The notes under the pieces: generated by a model | What the model was told of the DNA's origin: nothing | The model's input: the letters and a program-made list of their open reading frames with translations, nothing else | The model's database searches: none | Made by a program: the position numbers and the translations under genes | NCBI GenBank assembly: GCA_965116345.1 | Contig: OZ220680.1 | Coordinates: forward strand, 2,976,001-3,040,000 | DNA length: 64,000 nucleotides | Direction: 5' to 3' | DNA from: VXYL01 sp965116345 | Lineage (GTDB): Bacteria; Pseudomonadota; Gammaproteobacteria; Pseudomonadales; Azotimanducaceae | Part shown: one piece after another, positions 26,800 through 35,900 of the stretch | How the letters are laid out: the number at the start of each line of letters is the position of its first letter | Position numbering within the stretch: the first letter of the stretch is position 1

Positions 26800-29340
26800 A
26801 TGCCGGACCCTCGCAAGACCGTCAAAGAGGAGTACGGGGAAAGACGCGCGCTGGCGCGGGCGTTGCCGATCATGGGTGACGGTCCCGTACCCCGGGATCG
26901 GGATCTGACCGTTGCCGACGACCGAGACGACCTCGTCTCGATCTTCAAGCTGTTCCTGCGCTCGTGGCCCTACATCAAGCCGCAGTTCTTCGGTCACTGG
27001 CGCTCCACCGACGGTCGGCAGGCTTCGGCCACGGGAGCGACCGGCGAAGCCGGCGACGGTTTCTCCCACACGTACCTGCCGTTCCTGGTCACCGCGCTGG
27101 CCGTGGGCGGATTGATCTACTACGACGTCCTCCCGGCCAACTCGGAACAACACATCCTCTATCCGCTCGCCGTCTACGCCTGCGTCGCAGGCCTTACCGT
27201 GTGGAGTTGGATCATCGCCTTCAGCGGCAAACCCAGGCTGCGCGTCATCGGCACGATCGCGGCACTCCTGCTCGCCGCGTACGGCAACGTGGTCGTGGCC
27301 CCCGCGGCGATGCCGGAATTTGCTGCCAGCAAGTGGATCGCGTGGGTGACGGGCGCCTGCGCGTTCGGCTGGCTGGTGCAGTTTCGATACGCCAAGGGTC
27401 GGCTTGACGTGCGCGTTCGCACCTCGACGCACCTAGTGTACTACTTCTTCATGGTCTATCTGCAAAAACTGATCAACTTGGGCGTAGGGCTCGTGCTGGC
27501 CGACTTGCTGTTCCAGTCGATCCTGCAGGCGGATCCGGTGATCCCGTTGCTGGCGGACGCCCTCGGTCGGGGCGAGTTGGCACGGGGCATCCTTGAGGGA
27601 ACCCTTACAGCCGAGGAGCGCTTCTATTACCAGTGGGTCTACGTCGGGATCAGCGTGACGATGATCGTGGCGTTGACGCCGCTGCGCATCATGATCGGCG
27701 GCGGCGAGTACTCGTGGATCATGTACGGTACGGGTGCCGGCTGGTACAGGATCTGGATCCTGCAGCGCATCAACCAGGACTTGCGCACCGCACTCGTCGA
27801 ACGTTGGCACACCTTGTCGCTGAGCTACCACAGCGACCACCGGACCGGCGACTCGATCTTCCGCATCTACCAGGACAGCGCCCAGGTAACGTCTGTAATC
27901 GACAGCCTGCTCGCCGTCTTTATGGTCATCTTCGGCTACGCCGCCGCCATTTTCCTGTTGTCGCTCCTAAGTCCTTGGATCGGACTCATCATGTTGTCCG
28001 TGGTGGTGCCGACGCTGGCTTGGGCGAAGTGGGCCATGCCGCGCATGCGCACGAAGGCGCTGGCAGCCCGGGCCGCGACGTCCGACGTGACGTCCCGCCT
28101 GCAGGAGTCGTTCAGCGCCATCCGGCTGATCAAGGCCTACGGTGCCGAGGATCGCGTCCAGAAACGGCTCGAGGAAGACTCGGTGATCCTGTTCAACACC
28201 GCCTACCGGGTCCGAATTCTGATGGCGCTGGTCGGCATCATCACGTTCAGCATCGTCGCGGGTGCCATGCTCGCCAGCGAGTACCTGGTCGCACGGTGGG
28301 CATACCTGGGGCTGCCGACCTTCTCCGTCGAACTGATCGCGTTCGTGGGCTTGAGTTTCGTGATCTGGAACCTGACCGCCCATCAGTGGTCGCGGGACGA
28401 GTTCCAGGGCGCGGCCGCCGGCATACGTTGGGGCATGCAGCATTGGATGGCCGCCCAGGACATCGCCATGGGCTTGAAGCGTGTGTTCGACATCCTGGAC
28501 CTCGAACCCGATGTCGCGGATGCCGAGGACGCCGTCCCTCTAATCCGATTCCAGCGGGAAGTGCGGTTTGACAACGTGACTTTCGCCTACGAACCGGACC
28601 GCCCGGTGCTCGACGGCGCGAGTTTCGCCGCCGAGAGCGGCACCATCACCGCCATCGTGGGACCCACGGGGTCCGGCAAGAGCACGCTGATGGGGCTCCT
28701 GCTGCGTCTATACGACCCCGAAGCGGGTGCGGTCTCCATCGACGGCCTCGACCTTCGCGGCTACACGGTGGCTTCGGTGCGCGGCAACATCGCCGTCGCT
28801 CTGCAGGAGAACGTCCTGTTCGCGATGTCGGTGCGGGACAACATCCGCTACGTCGCCCCCGACGCGGACGAGGACCAGGTCCGGGAGGCCATCCGGATCG
28901 CCTGCATGGAGGACTACGTCGAAGGGTTGCCCGACGGTCTGGACACCGTACTCGGCGACCGGGGCGGCCGGATTTCGACGGGCCAGCGCCAACGGCTGTC
29001 GATCGCACGTGCCGTGGTTCGGAACACGCCTTTGCTGATTCTCGATGAGCCCACGGCCGCGCTTGACGCGGCAACCGAGAACCGTGTCATGACGAATCTC
29101 TCGGAGTGGACTGCCGGCCGGACCGGATATGGGGAGGCGTCTGACAAGCGCGCCATCTTCCTCATCACGCACCGCATCTCCACCATTCGCCGCGCCGACA
29201 ACATCCTCTACCTGGACGACGGCCGCATCATCGAGAGTGGCGACCACGACGCGTTGATGACCATCGACGGCGGTCGCTACCGGGCGTTCGTCGAAGCGGA
29301 GTCGCACCTTTCCCAAGCGACGCCCGGAAGTGCCTCGTGA
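26800..29340 (+). CDS. ABC exporter subunit 1 (fused permease/ATPase, extended N-terminus)
   Basis: 846 residues, about 250 longer than a normal half-exporter. Residues 1-90 are hydrophilic. Four membrane segments follow at about 90-210, then the six-helix exporter domain (about 215-560) and the ATPase. Walker A is GPTGSGKST, the signature is ISTGQRQRLSIARA (variant of LSGGQ), Walker B is LLILDEPTAALD and the H-loop is LITHRIS. All ATPase motifs are present. Start ATG 26800; the frame is open back to 26635 over the membrane-protein gene. The stop overlaps the next ABC gene by GTGA, so a heterodimer is likely. Substrate unknown. Confidence 0.88.
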   Translation: MPDPRKTVKEEYGERRALARALPIMGDGPVPRDRDLTVADDRDDLVSIFKLFLRSWPYIKPQFFGHWRSTDGRQASATGATGEAGDGFSHTYLPFLVTALAVGGLIYYDVLPANSEQHILYPLAVYACVAGLTVWSWIIAFSGKPRLRVIGTIAALLLAAYGNVVVAPAAMPEFAASKWIAWVTGACAFGWLVQFRYAKGRLDVRVRTSTHLVYYFFMVYLQKLINLGVGLVLADLLFQSILQADPVIPLLADALGRGELARGILEGTLTAEERFYYQWVYVGISVTMIVALTPLRIMIGGGEYSWIMYGTGAGWYRIWILQRINQDLRTALVERWHTLSLSYHSDHRTGDSIFRIYQDSAQVTSVIDSLLAVFMVIFGYAAAIFLLSLLSPWIGLIMLSVVVPTLAWAKWAMPRMRTKALAARAATSDVTSRLQESFSAIRLIKAYGAEDRVQKRLEEDSVILFNTAYRVRILMALVGIITFSIVAGAMLASEYLVARWAYLGLPTFSVELIAFVGLSFVIWNLTAHQWSRDEFQGAAAGIRWGMQHWMAAQDIAMGLKRVFDILDLEPDVADAEDAVPLIRFQREVRFDNVTFAYEPDRPVLDGASFAAESGTITAIVGPTGSGKSTLMGLLLRLYDPEAGAVSIDGLDLRGYTVASVRGNIAVALQENVLFAMSVRDNIRYVAPDADEDQVREAIRIACMEDYVEGLPDGLDTVLGDRGGRISTGQRQRLSIARAVVRNTPLLILDEPTAALDAATENRVMTNLSEWTAGRTGYGEASDKRAIFLITHRISTIRRADNILYLDDGRIIESGDHDALMTIDGGRYRAFVEAESHLSQATPGSAS

Positions 29341-31361
29341 CGGGCGACAAGTCCTTCTCCAAGCTGCGCGAACGCGAGGCCGAACTGGACCGGCGCGCGA
29401 GCCTTATCGACACGCACACCGACTTGAGCTTCGGCGAGACACTGGAGGTTGCGGCGCGGGGGATGTTCCTCGCCCGTCATTTCCTCGGCCGTTTCCTTCT
29501 CAAGCTCACACTGATGTTCTTCGCGATCGCCGTGCCGGTGGTGATGCTTCCGTGGCCCATCAAGATCATCATCGATCACGTGGTGCTCGGCACACCCATC
29601 GAGGAGGCCACCGGCTATCCGCCGATCTGGCGCCCGTTCCTCGATGCCCTCGCTGGATCCGGACCGCTCGAAGTGCTCGTCGCGGTCATGGCCGTGCTGG
29701 CGCTGTTCGTCCTCTTGATCGGCGGCTACTCCCAAGGCGACAACGCCAGGGACGAGACGGAGGGGAACCTCGGAGAGGGCCACGACACGGCCACCAAGGT
29801 CGAGAACAGCCTGCACGGCGCGCACAGCTACGTCGGGGGGATCTACGGCTACATCGACTTCAAGATCAACACGCGCCTCACGCAGTCGGTGAACCACTAC
29901 TTCCGGGCACGACTGTTCGAACGGATCAAGGCACTGCCGATGACGACCCTGGAAGAGCAGCGCATCGGCGACAGCGTCTACCGTGTCATGTACGACGCGC
30001 CAGCCATCAACCAGGGCTTCTACGGCACTTGGTACGCGATTCCGATGGCGATGGCGGTCATGTTCATGGCCATCGGCACGTTCATGAGCGCCTACCCCGA
30101 ATCGCCAGGCTTCATTCTTCTCCTCGCCTGCGTGTTCCCGTGCATCTTTCTCCTGTCCGTCGGCTTCTCGCGTATGGCGCGACGGCGCGCGCAGTCGTCG
30201 CGGGCGGCGGGCGCCATCACCACGAGCACCATCGAGGAGGGCATGGACAACATCCTTGCGGTGCAGAGCCTGGGCGGCAACCGCAAGGAGAAGGAGCGTT
30301 TCGGCGAGGATAGCGGCGAGTCCTTCAAGCGCTACCGCGGCTACGTCTGGGTGGGCGTCACGGTGGGGCAACTGGTCGAGATCGGCTACTACCTGATCGT
30401 CATGGGCTCCGTCGTGTACGCGACCACGCAAGTGATCAACGGCGTGATGTCGCCGGGCGACTACGGGGCGCTCCTGTTCTACTTCAAGTGGATCCGCGGA
30501 CCGGCCCGAAGCATGGGCCTGACGTGGGTGCATCTGCAGTATCACGCTGCCGGCATGCGACGCGTATTCGCCATCATCGACATGCCCGGCGAGGAGGATC
30601 TCGGCAGCAGGGCGCTGCCCCGGATCGAGCGCGGCGTCGAGTTCCGCGATGTGGGCTTCGTCTACCCGGATGGTCGCCGTGCGCTCTCCGGCATCGACCT
30701 TACCGCCTCCATCGGTCAGATCGTCGCCATCGCAGGACCCACCGGGGCGGGCAAGACAACGCTGGCGAGCCTCATCCCACGCTACCGTATCGCCACCGAG
30801 GGCGAGGTGCTGATCGACGGCGTCAACGCCAACGACGCGACGCTCAAGAGCCTGCGCGGCCAGGTGACCTACGTGTTCCAGGAGACCCAGCTATTCTCGG
30901 ACTCCATTCGAGACAACATCCGCTTCGGCAAGCCGGATGCCAGCGCGGAAGAGGTCGAACGCGTGGCGCGAATCGCCGGCGCCCACGATTTCATCGCGGC
31001 CTTGCCCGAAGGCTACGACACCAAGCTCGGCACCAGCATGAGCAAGCTCTCCGTCGGCCAGAAGCAACGCATCGCCATCGCCCGGGGACTCATGCGCGAT
31101 TCGCGCATCCTGATCCTCGACGAACCCACCTCCGCGCTCGACCCGGAGACCGAGGAATACCTGGTGCGGTCGCTGCAGGAGGCGGCCCGAGACCGGTTGG
31201 TGATCATCATCGCCCACCGACTGTCCACCATCGCCTGTGCGGACAAGATCGTGTTCCTGGAGGACGGGGAGCTACGTGAGTCCGGCAGCCACGAGGCGTT
31301 GATGGCGTTGCCGGACGGACACTATCGGCGTTTCGTCGAATTGCAGACCGTCGCGACGTAG
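29337..31361 (+). CDS. ABC exporter subunit 2 (fused permease/ATPase)
   Basis: 674 residues starting at GTG 29337, inside the GTGA overlap. About six membrane segments between residues 50 and 410, with a hydrophilic insertion at about 130-175 rich in E, D, G and H. ATPase motifs: Walker A GPTGAGKTT, signature LSVGQKQRIAIARG, Walker B ILILDEPTSALD and H-loop IIAHRLST. Partner of the 846-residue subunit. Both ATPase sites look competent, unlike degenerate-site heterodimers, except that neither signature is a canonical LSGGQ. Confidence 0.9.
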   Translation: MTGDKSFSKLREREAELDRRASLIDTHTDLSFGETLEVAARGMFLARHFLGRFLLKLTLMFFAIAVPVVMLPWPIKIIIDHVVLGTPIEEATGYPPIWRPFLDALAGSGPLEVLVAVMAVLALFVLLIGGYSQGDNARDETEGNLGEGHDTATKVENSLHGAHSYVGGIYGYIDFKINTRLTQSVNHYFRARLFERIKALPMTTLEEQRIGDSVYRVMYDAPAINQGFYGTWYAIPMAMAVMFMAIGTFMSAYPESPGFILLLACVFPCIFLLSVGFSRMARRRAQSSRAAGAITTSTIEEGMDNILAVQSLGGNRKEKERFGEDSGESFKRYRGYVWVGVTVGQLVEIGYYLIVMGSVVYATTQVINGVMSPGDYGALLFYFKWIRGPARSMGLTWVHLQYHAAGMRRVFAIIDMPGEEDLGSRALPRIERGVEFRDVGFVYPDGRRALSGIDLTASIGQIVAIAGPTGAGKTTLASLIPRYRIATEGEVLIDGVNANDATLKSLRGQVTYVFQETQLFSDSIRDNIRFGKPDASAEEVERVARIAGAHDFIAALPEGYDTKLGTSMSKLSVGQKQRIAIARGLMRDSRILILDEPTSALDPETEEYLVRSLQEAARDRLVIIIAHRLSTIACADKIVFLEDGELRESGSHEALMALPDGHYRRFVELQTVAT

Positions 31362-31371
31362 ACGTCCGGCG

Positions 31372-31446
31372 TCAGCCCGCGCGCCAACGGGCGATTGCCT
31401 CGTCGTCGAGTTCCACGCCGAGTCCCGGCTGGCTGGGCGATCCCAT
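31372..31446 (-). pseudogene. 3' fragment of an enolase-superfamily gene
   Basis: Reading the minus strand from 31446 gives PGLGVELDDEAIARWRAG and a stop at 31374-31372. PGLGVE-D-EA-AR- is the conserved C-terminus of mandelate racemase/RspA-type enzymes. Nothing upstream in any minus frame continues the family, so only the last 24 codons remain. On the plus strand an overlapping 26-codon frame (31445-31525) has no recognisable family. The fragment sits between the ABC exporter and the MITE-like element, and suggests deletion or rearrangement here. Confidence 0.55.
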
Positions 31447-31552
31447 GCTCGATGTGGACCGCAACATCGAACGGCAGTTGGTTCGTCGTGAAATCGAGAA
31501 CGCGGTCAAGGCAATGTGGGCGTGACGTTCAACGAGTAGGTAACGCGGTGGC

Positions 31553-31734
31553 TAGTGGTCGAACAGACTTGAAATGACGTGTCAGTGGCGACCACCCGCA
31601 GGGCGCGCCCACAAACGCCCATCCGCGTTGTTGGCACCTCTCGGCGTAACCCCGCTATGCCTTCGAGGTGCCGCCTAGCGGGCTGGACGTCTGTGGACGC
31701 GCTGACACGCCACTTCAAGTCTGTTCGACCACTA
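31553..31734. mobile_element. 182-bp MITE-like palindromic element
   Basis: Outer arms of 33 nt (31553-31585 and 31702-31734) are inverted repeats with 31 of 33 matches, beginning TAGTGGTCGAACAGACTTGAA. Inner parts also pair: GCGCGCCCACAAACG with the reverse of CGTCTGTGGACGCG, and GGCACCTC with GAGGTGCC around the centre, so most of the element is one long imperfect palindrome. No coding capacity. Ends begin and finish with TA, which would fit a TA target duplication as in IS630/mariner-type elements, but that is inference. The right end supplies the stop codon of the dioxygenase gene. Confidence 0.7.
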
Positions 31735-32595
31735 GGAGTGCCCGGTGAGTCCCAGCAATTCGCGGGTTTCCTCATCGCCATCAGCCACGAGGTTCCGGGT
31801 GAGGCCGTCGGGCGGCGGCGGGCCGCCGTGCGGCGACTCGCGAAGCCAACACGGCGTGTACGACAGGATGAGCAAGCGTCGCTGGCCTTCCCGCGTGGCC
31901 AAGGCGCGGTGCCACAGGTTGGCATGGATGATCACCATGCTGCCGGCTGGCAGGCGCAGCGTCTGCTCGCCCGGCTCGGGTTCGTAGCAGAGCGGCGGGG
32001 GCTCGCGGTCCAGCCAGTTGTGCGACCCCGGCACTAGGGAGAGGGCACCGGTCAGGTCGTTCAATTCGTCGAGGTAGATCAGGCAGTCGATCGCGTGCGG
32101 TCGGGAAAACCAAGGCGGTAGCGGGTCCGGAACGACCCTCAGGTGCTGGTGCCAGGGCGTATCCTGCGGTTCGGCACCCGCGTAGGAGATTCGCGCGGAC
32201 AAACCCCGGAGGCGCACCAGTGGCCCCATCATGGCACGCGCCACGGACAACGCGGGTGGCCAATCGAGCAGGTGGTGGAAGGCGGCGTCCTTGTCGAGCA
32301 GGTGGCGAAGGATGACGCCCCAGGAACGCGCGGGCTCTTCGCTTTGCCTACCGATTGCGGTTTCGCTTCCGGGTGCTGGCCGGTCCGCCGGCCACTCTTT
32401 CTTCGTCAGACGGTCAAGGGCATCACGCAAGGTTTCGAGCCGGTCTTCATCGATAGCGGCCTCGCGGACGAGAAAGCCCTCGCGGCCGAACCCCAAGAGT
32501 TCTTCGGGCGTCGCGCATACCGCCACCTCGCGGCGCAACGGTTCGCCGCCCATATGGGCTCTAAGCACCCGGTAGCTGACGTTGTGCGTGGCCAT
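31732..32595 (-). CDS. Phytanoyl-CoA dioxygenase (PhyH)-like protein with altered iron motif
   Basis: 287 residues. The PhyH pattern is visible: DTPWHQHLRV (normally WHxD), CLIYLDELNDLTGALSLVPGSHN, then LWHRA (distal His229) and an arginine (R239/R240) for 2-oxoglutarate. The iron-binding aspartate of the H-x-D facial triad is replaced by His (H149, H151; codons CAC CAG CAC), so catalysis may be altered or lost. The last codons read into the MITE-like element, whose terminal TAG is the stop, so the original C-terminus may have been replaced. No strong ribosome binding site before ATG 32595. Confidence 0.72.
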   Translation of the reverse strand: MATHNVSYRVLRAHMGGEPLRREVAVCATPEELLGFGREGFLVREAAIDEDRLETLRDALDRLTKKEWPADRPAPGSETAIGRQSEEPARSWGVILRHLLDKDAAFHHLLDWPPALSVARAMMGPLVRLRGLSARISYAGAEPQDTPWHQHLRVVPDPLPPWFSRPHAIDCLIYLDELNDLTGALSLVPGSHNWLDREPPPLCYEPEPGEQTLRLPAGSMVIIHANLWHRALATREGQRRLLILSYTPCWLRESPHGGPPPPDGLTRNLVADGDEETRELLGLTGHS

Positions 32596-32971
32596 GCGGT
32601 GATGCTAGCAGTCTCCGCCACGAAAGCGCAGGAGGCGGCGGAAGGTGGATGCACGCTGGCACGACGTTGAATGCCCATCGTAGGGGCGACCCTTGTGGTC
32701 GCCCGTGTTGAACGAAGACGGGCGACGACAAGCGTCGCCCCTACGAGCCGCTGTCTCCCGCCGCGAAGACTCCGTTCAACTATAGAGATGGCGGCGTCTC
32801 AAGAACGCTAGCGGACACGATGTGCTGGCTCCGTTTGTGAACTTCATCTACCCTCCCTCGTCACAGTATTCGCATGGGTCGTAGACGTTCACAGAGCGCG
32901 CAACGGGAACGGACCTGAGGATGCGATGGGCACACTGACGATCCGGATGTCTTGAGGGTGCCGGTCGCCGT
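32596..32971. other. Intergenic region between divergent genes
   Basis: 376 bases holding promoters for the PhyH-like gene and the large lipoprotein gene. 32680-32744 is a repeat hairpin (listed separately). The AT-richer stretch 32775-32880 (containing CAACTATAGAGATGG and TCACAGTATTCGC) is the likeliest promoter area for the rightward gene. No small gene is supported. Confidence 0.45.
32680..32744. repeat. Dispersed inverted repeat, GTAGGGGCGAC family
   Basis: The arm at 32680-32705, starting GTAGGGGCGACCCTTGTGG, pairs with the inverted arm at 32719-32744 with 24 of 26 matches around a 13-nt loop. A related, more degenerate copy lies at 62982-63071. No coding potential. Confidence 0.65.
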
Positions 32972-35900
32972 ATGAAACGGCTCTACGGGCTTGTGTGGCT
33001 GCTATTTCTCGCCCCGGGGTGTGGCGGGGGTGGCGGATCGGGCACACCTCCCGTGGAGCCCGTGGGTCCGGTCGCGCCGCTACCGAGTCCCGTGGAAACC
33101 GAGTTGACCTTCGAATTGGACACGGCGTCGTCCTTTTCCCGGTCGTTTGGTAGCGACACCCCCGTATCGACCCGCGAGATCGATCCCGAACTGTTCGGCG
33201 GCGGCTTCGCGGCCGCCGACGTCGATGCCGATGGCGACGTGGACTTCTACGTGGTCGGCGGCAACACCATGCCGAACCACTTTTACCGCAACCGGGGCGA
33301 CGGTACTTTCGAGGAAATCGGTGTCGAATTGGGACTGGATCTCGTGCATTGGGGTAGCGGTCCCGCGTTCGGGGACATTGACGGCGACGGCGATCTCGAC
33401 CTGTTCGTGGGTGCCGTCGTGGGCGACCCCCACCACCTGTTCGAGAACCGCCTCGACGAGTTCGGGCGATTCGTCGACGTGACCGACGAGTCCGGGATCC
33501 GCCTCAACGCCCGCAACACCGTCTCGGCCACCTTCTTCGACTACGACCGCGATGGCTGGGTCGACCTGTTCCTCAGCCATTGGGGCAATCCCTACGAAGC
33601 CGGCAAGAGTACGCAGACGGTTTGGCGCAACAACGGCGACGGCTCCTTCGTCGACACCAGCATCGAGACGGGACTAGCCGGCGCCTTGGTGGAGCGCGAA
33701 ATCGACTGGTCCTTCACGCCGAACTTCAGCGACGTCGATGGCGACGGCGACGCCGATCTCCTGTTAGCGGCCGATTTCCGCGAGAGCAAGGTGTTTCTCA
33801 ACAACGACGACGGCACGTTCACAAACGTCACGAACCGGCGCGTCGTCCAGGACCAGGCGGGGATGGGCACCGCCGTCGGCGACTACGACAACGACGGCGA
33901 CATGGATTGGTTTGTCACCTCGATCTACGACCTCGACCAACTGGACGGCGACTACCTCGGCAACTTCCTCTATCGGAACGACGACGGCGAATTCGAGGAC
34001 GCAACGCTTACCGGGGGTGTGCAGGATGGCGCCTGGGGGTGGGGTGCCTGTACGGCGGACTTCGAAAACGACGGCAATCTGGACATTGTGCACGTCAACG
34101 GCTGGTACCTGGTCAACGACAAGGACTATCGGGGCCAGCCCGTGCGGTTCTTCCAAAACACGGGATCCAGCCTGGTGTTCCGGGAAGCCGCCGCCCAGGT
34201 CGGTCTCACCGACGACTCCCAGGGCCGCGGCGTCGCGTGCCTTGACGTCGACCGGGACGGTGATGTCGACGTGCTCATCTCCAACAACGACGAGACGAAC
34301 GTCGTGCTCTACCGGAACGAAACGACGAACGACAACCACTACCTCGGCGTCCGGCTTGAGGGCATCGCGCCGAATCGCTTGGGGATTGGTTCCCGGATCA
34401 CGGTCACCACGACGGACGGTGCCCAGATCCGTGACCTAGGGGGTCTCAACAACTACGTTTCGCACGGCCCCTACGAAGTCCACTTCGGGCTGGCCCAGGC
34501 GTCCACCGCGGATGTCGACGTGCGCTGGCCCGACGGAACCACGTCGACGATGACCGGCGTCTCCGCTGACCAGCTACTCACCATCCGCCAGCGGGCGACG
34601 AACCTTCGGCTCGTCGTACTGCAGGGTGCCGGCGACGGCGTCTACGACGAGGGGGACGTCATTTCGGTCGAGGCGGCCGTAGCCGCAGACGGCTATCACT
34701 TCTCGTATTGGTCCACCAGTGGCGGGGGCGTGTTCGCGGACACGTCTCAAGCCAACACGACGTTCACGATGCCGGACATGACCGTCACCATCACGGCGCA
34801 CTACCTACCTGGTGCGGCGCCGGATGCGGATGTCTCCGCACCCAGGCGCTGGGTCGAGGTCCTGTTGCAGGCGATCCGGAACGACTATGCCCGACCGACC
34901 GTGCACGCCCGCAACCTGTTCCATGTCTCGGCCGCCATGTACGATGCCTGGGCCGCGTACGACGCGGGCGGGGAGGATTCGTCCCCCGCCAGTCCGTGGC
35001 TGTACGGGCGGACTCGCGCGGGTTCGGCCTGCGCTTGGGGCACGCTGACCACTCCCGAGGACGTCGACGAGTCACGACAGATCGCCTTGAGCTACGCGGT
35101 CTTTCGTCTCATCCGACATCGATTCGACGCTTCGCCGGGGGCGAGTCAGATGGTCCGGGACGCGGATGCGCTGATGGGATACCTCGGCCACGACATGGAT
35201 TACGCCGTCGCGGATCCCGCCGTCGGGCCCGCGGCGCTCGGCAATCACATCGGCCAGTGCTACATCGACTTCGGCTTCGTCGACGGTGCCAACGAGGCCA
35301 ACGACTACGCCAACGTGGCCTACGTACCGGTCAACGAGGCGCTGGAACCTTCGAGTCCCGGCAACCCCAACATCACCGACCTGAACCGGTGGCAACCCCT
35401 TGCACTCGAGGAATTCGTTGATCAGGCGGGGAATCCGAGCGACTCGGAACCGGAGTTCCTGGGTCCCGAGTGGGGCTCGGTGGTGCCGTTCGCGTTAAGG
35501 GAGGAGGATCTCACCATCCATGAGCGGGATGGCTTCGACTATTGGGTCTACCACGACCCGGGACCGCCGCCCTTGATCGACCTCGACCCTGAGGAGTACA
35601 AGTGGTCCCATTCGTTGGTCGCCGTGTGGTCGTCGCATCTCGACCCCACCGACGGCGTGACCATGGACATATCGCCGGCGAGCGTGGGAAACGTCGCCGC
35701 CTATCCAGGCGATTTCAACGGGCATCGCGATTTCTACAGGCTCATGCAAGGTGGCGATCCGGGGATCGGCCATGCCGTCAATCCGGCAACCGGCGAGGCC
35801 TACCAGCCGCAGGTCGTGCCGAGAGGCGACTACACCCGGGTGCTCGCCGAGTTCTGGGCAGACGGTCCGGATTCCGAAACGCCGCCAGGCCACTGGTTCG

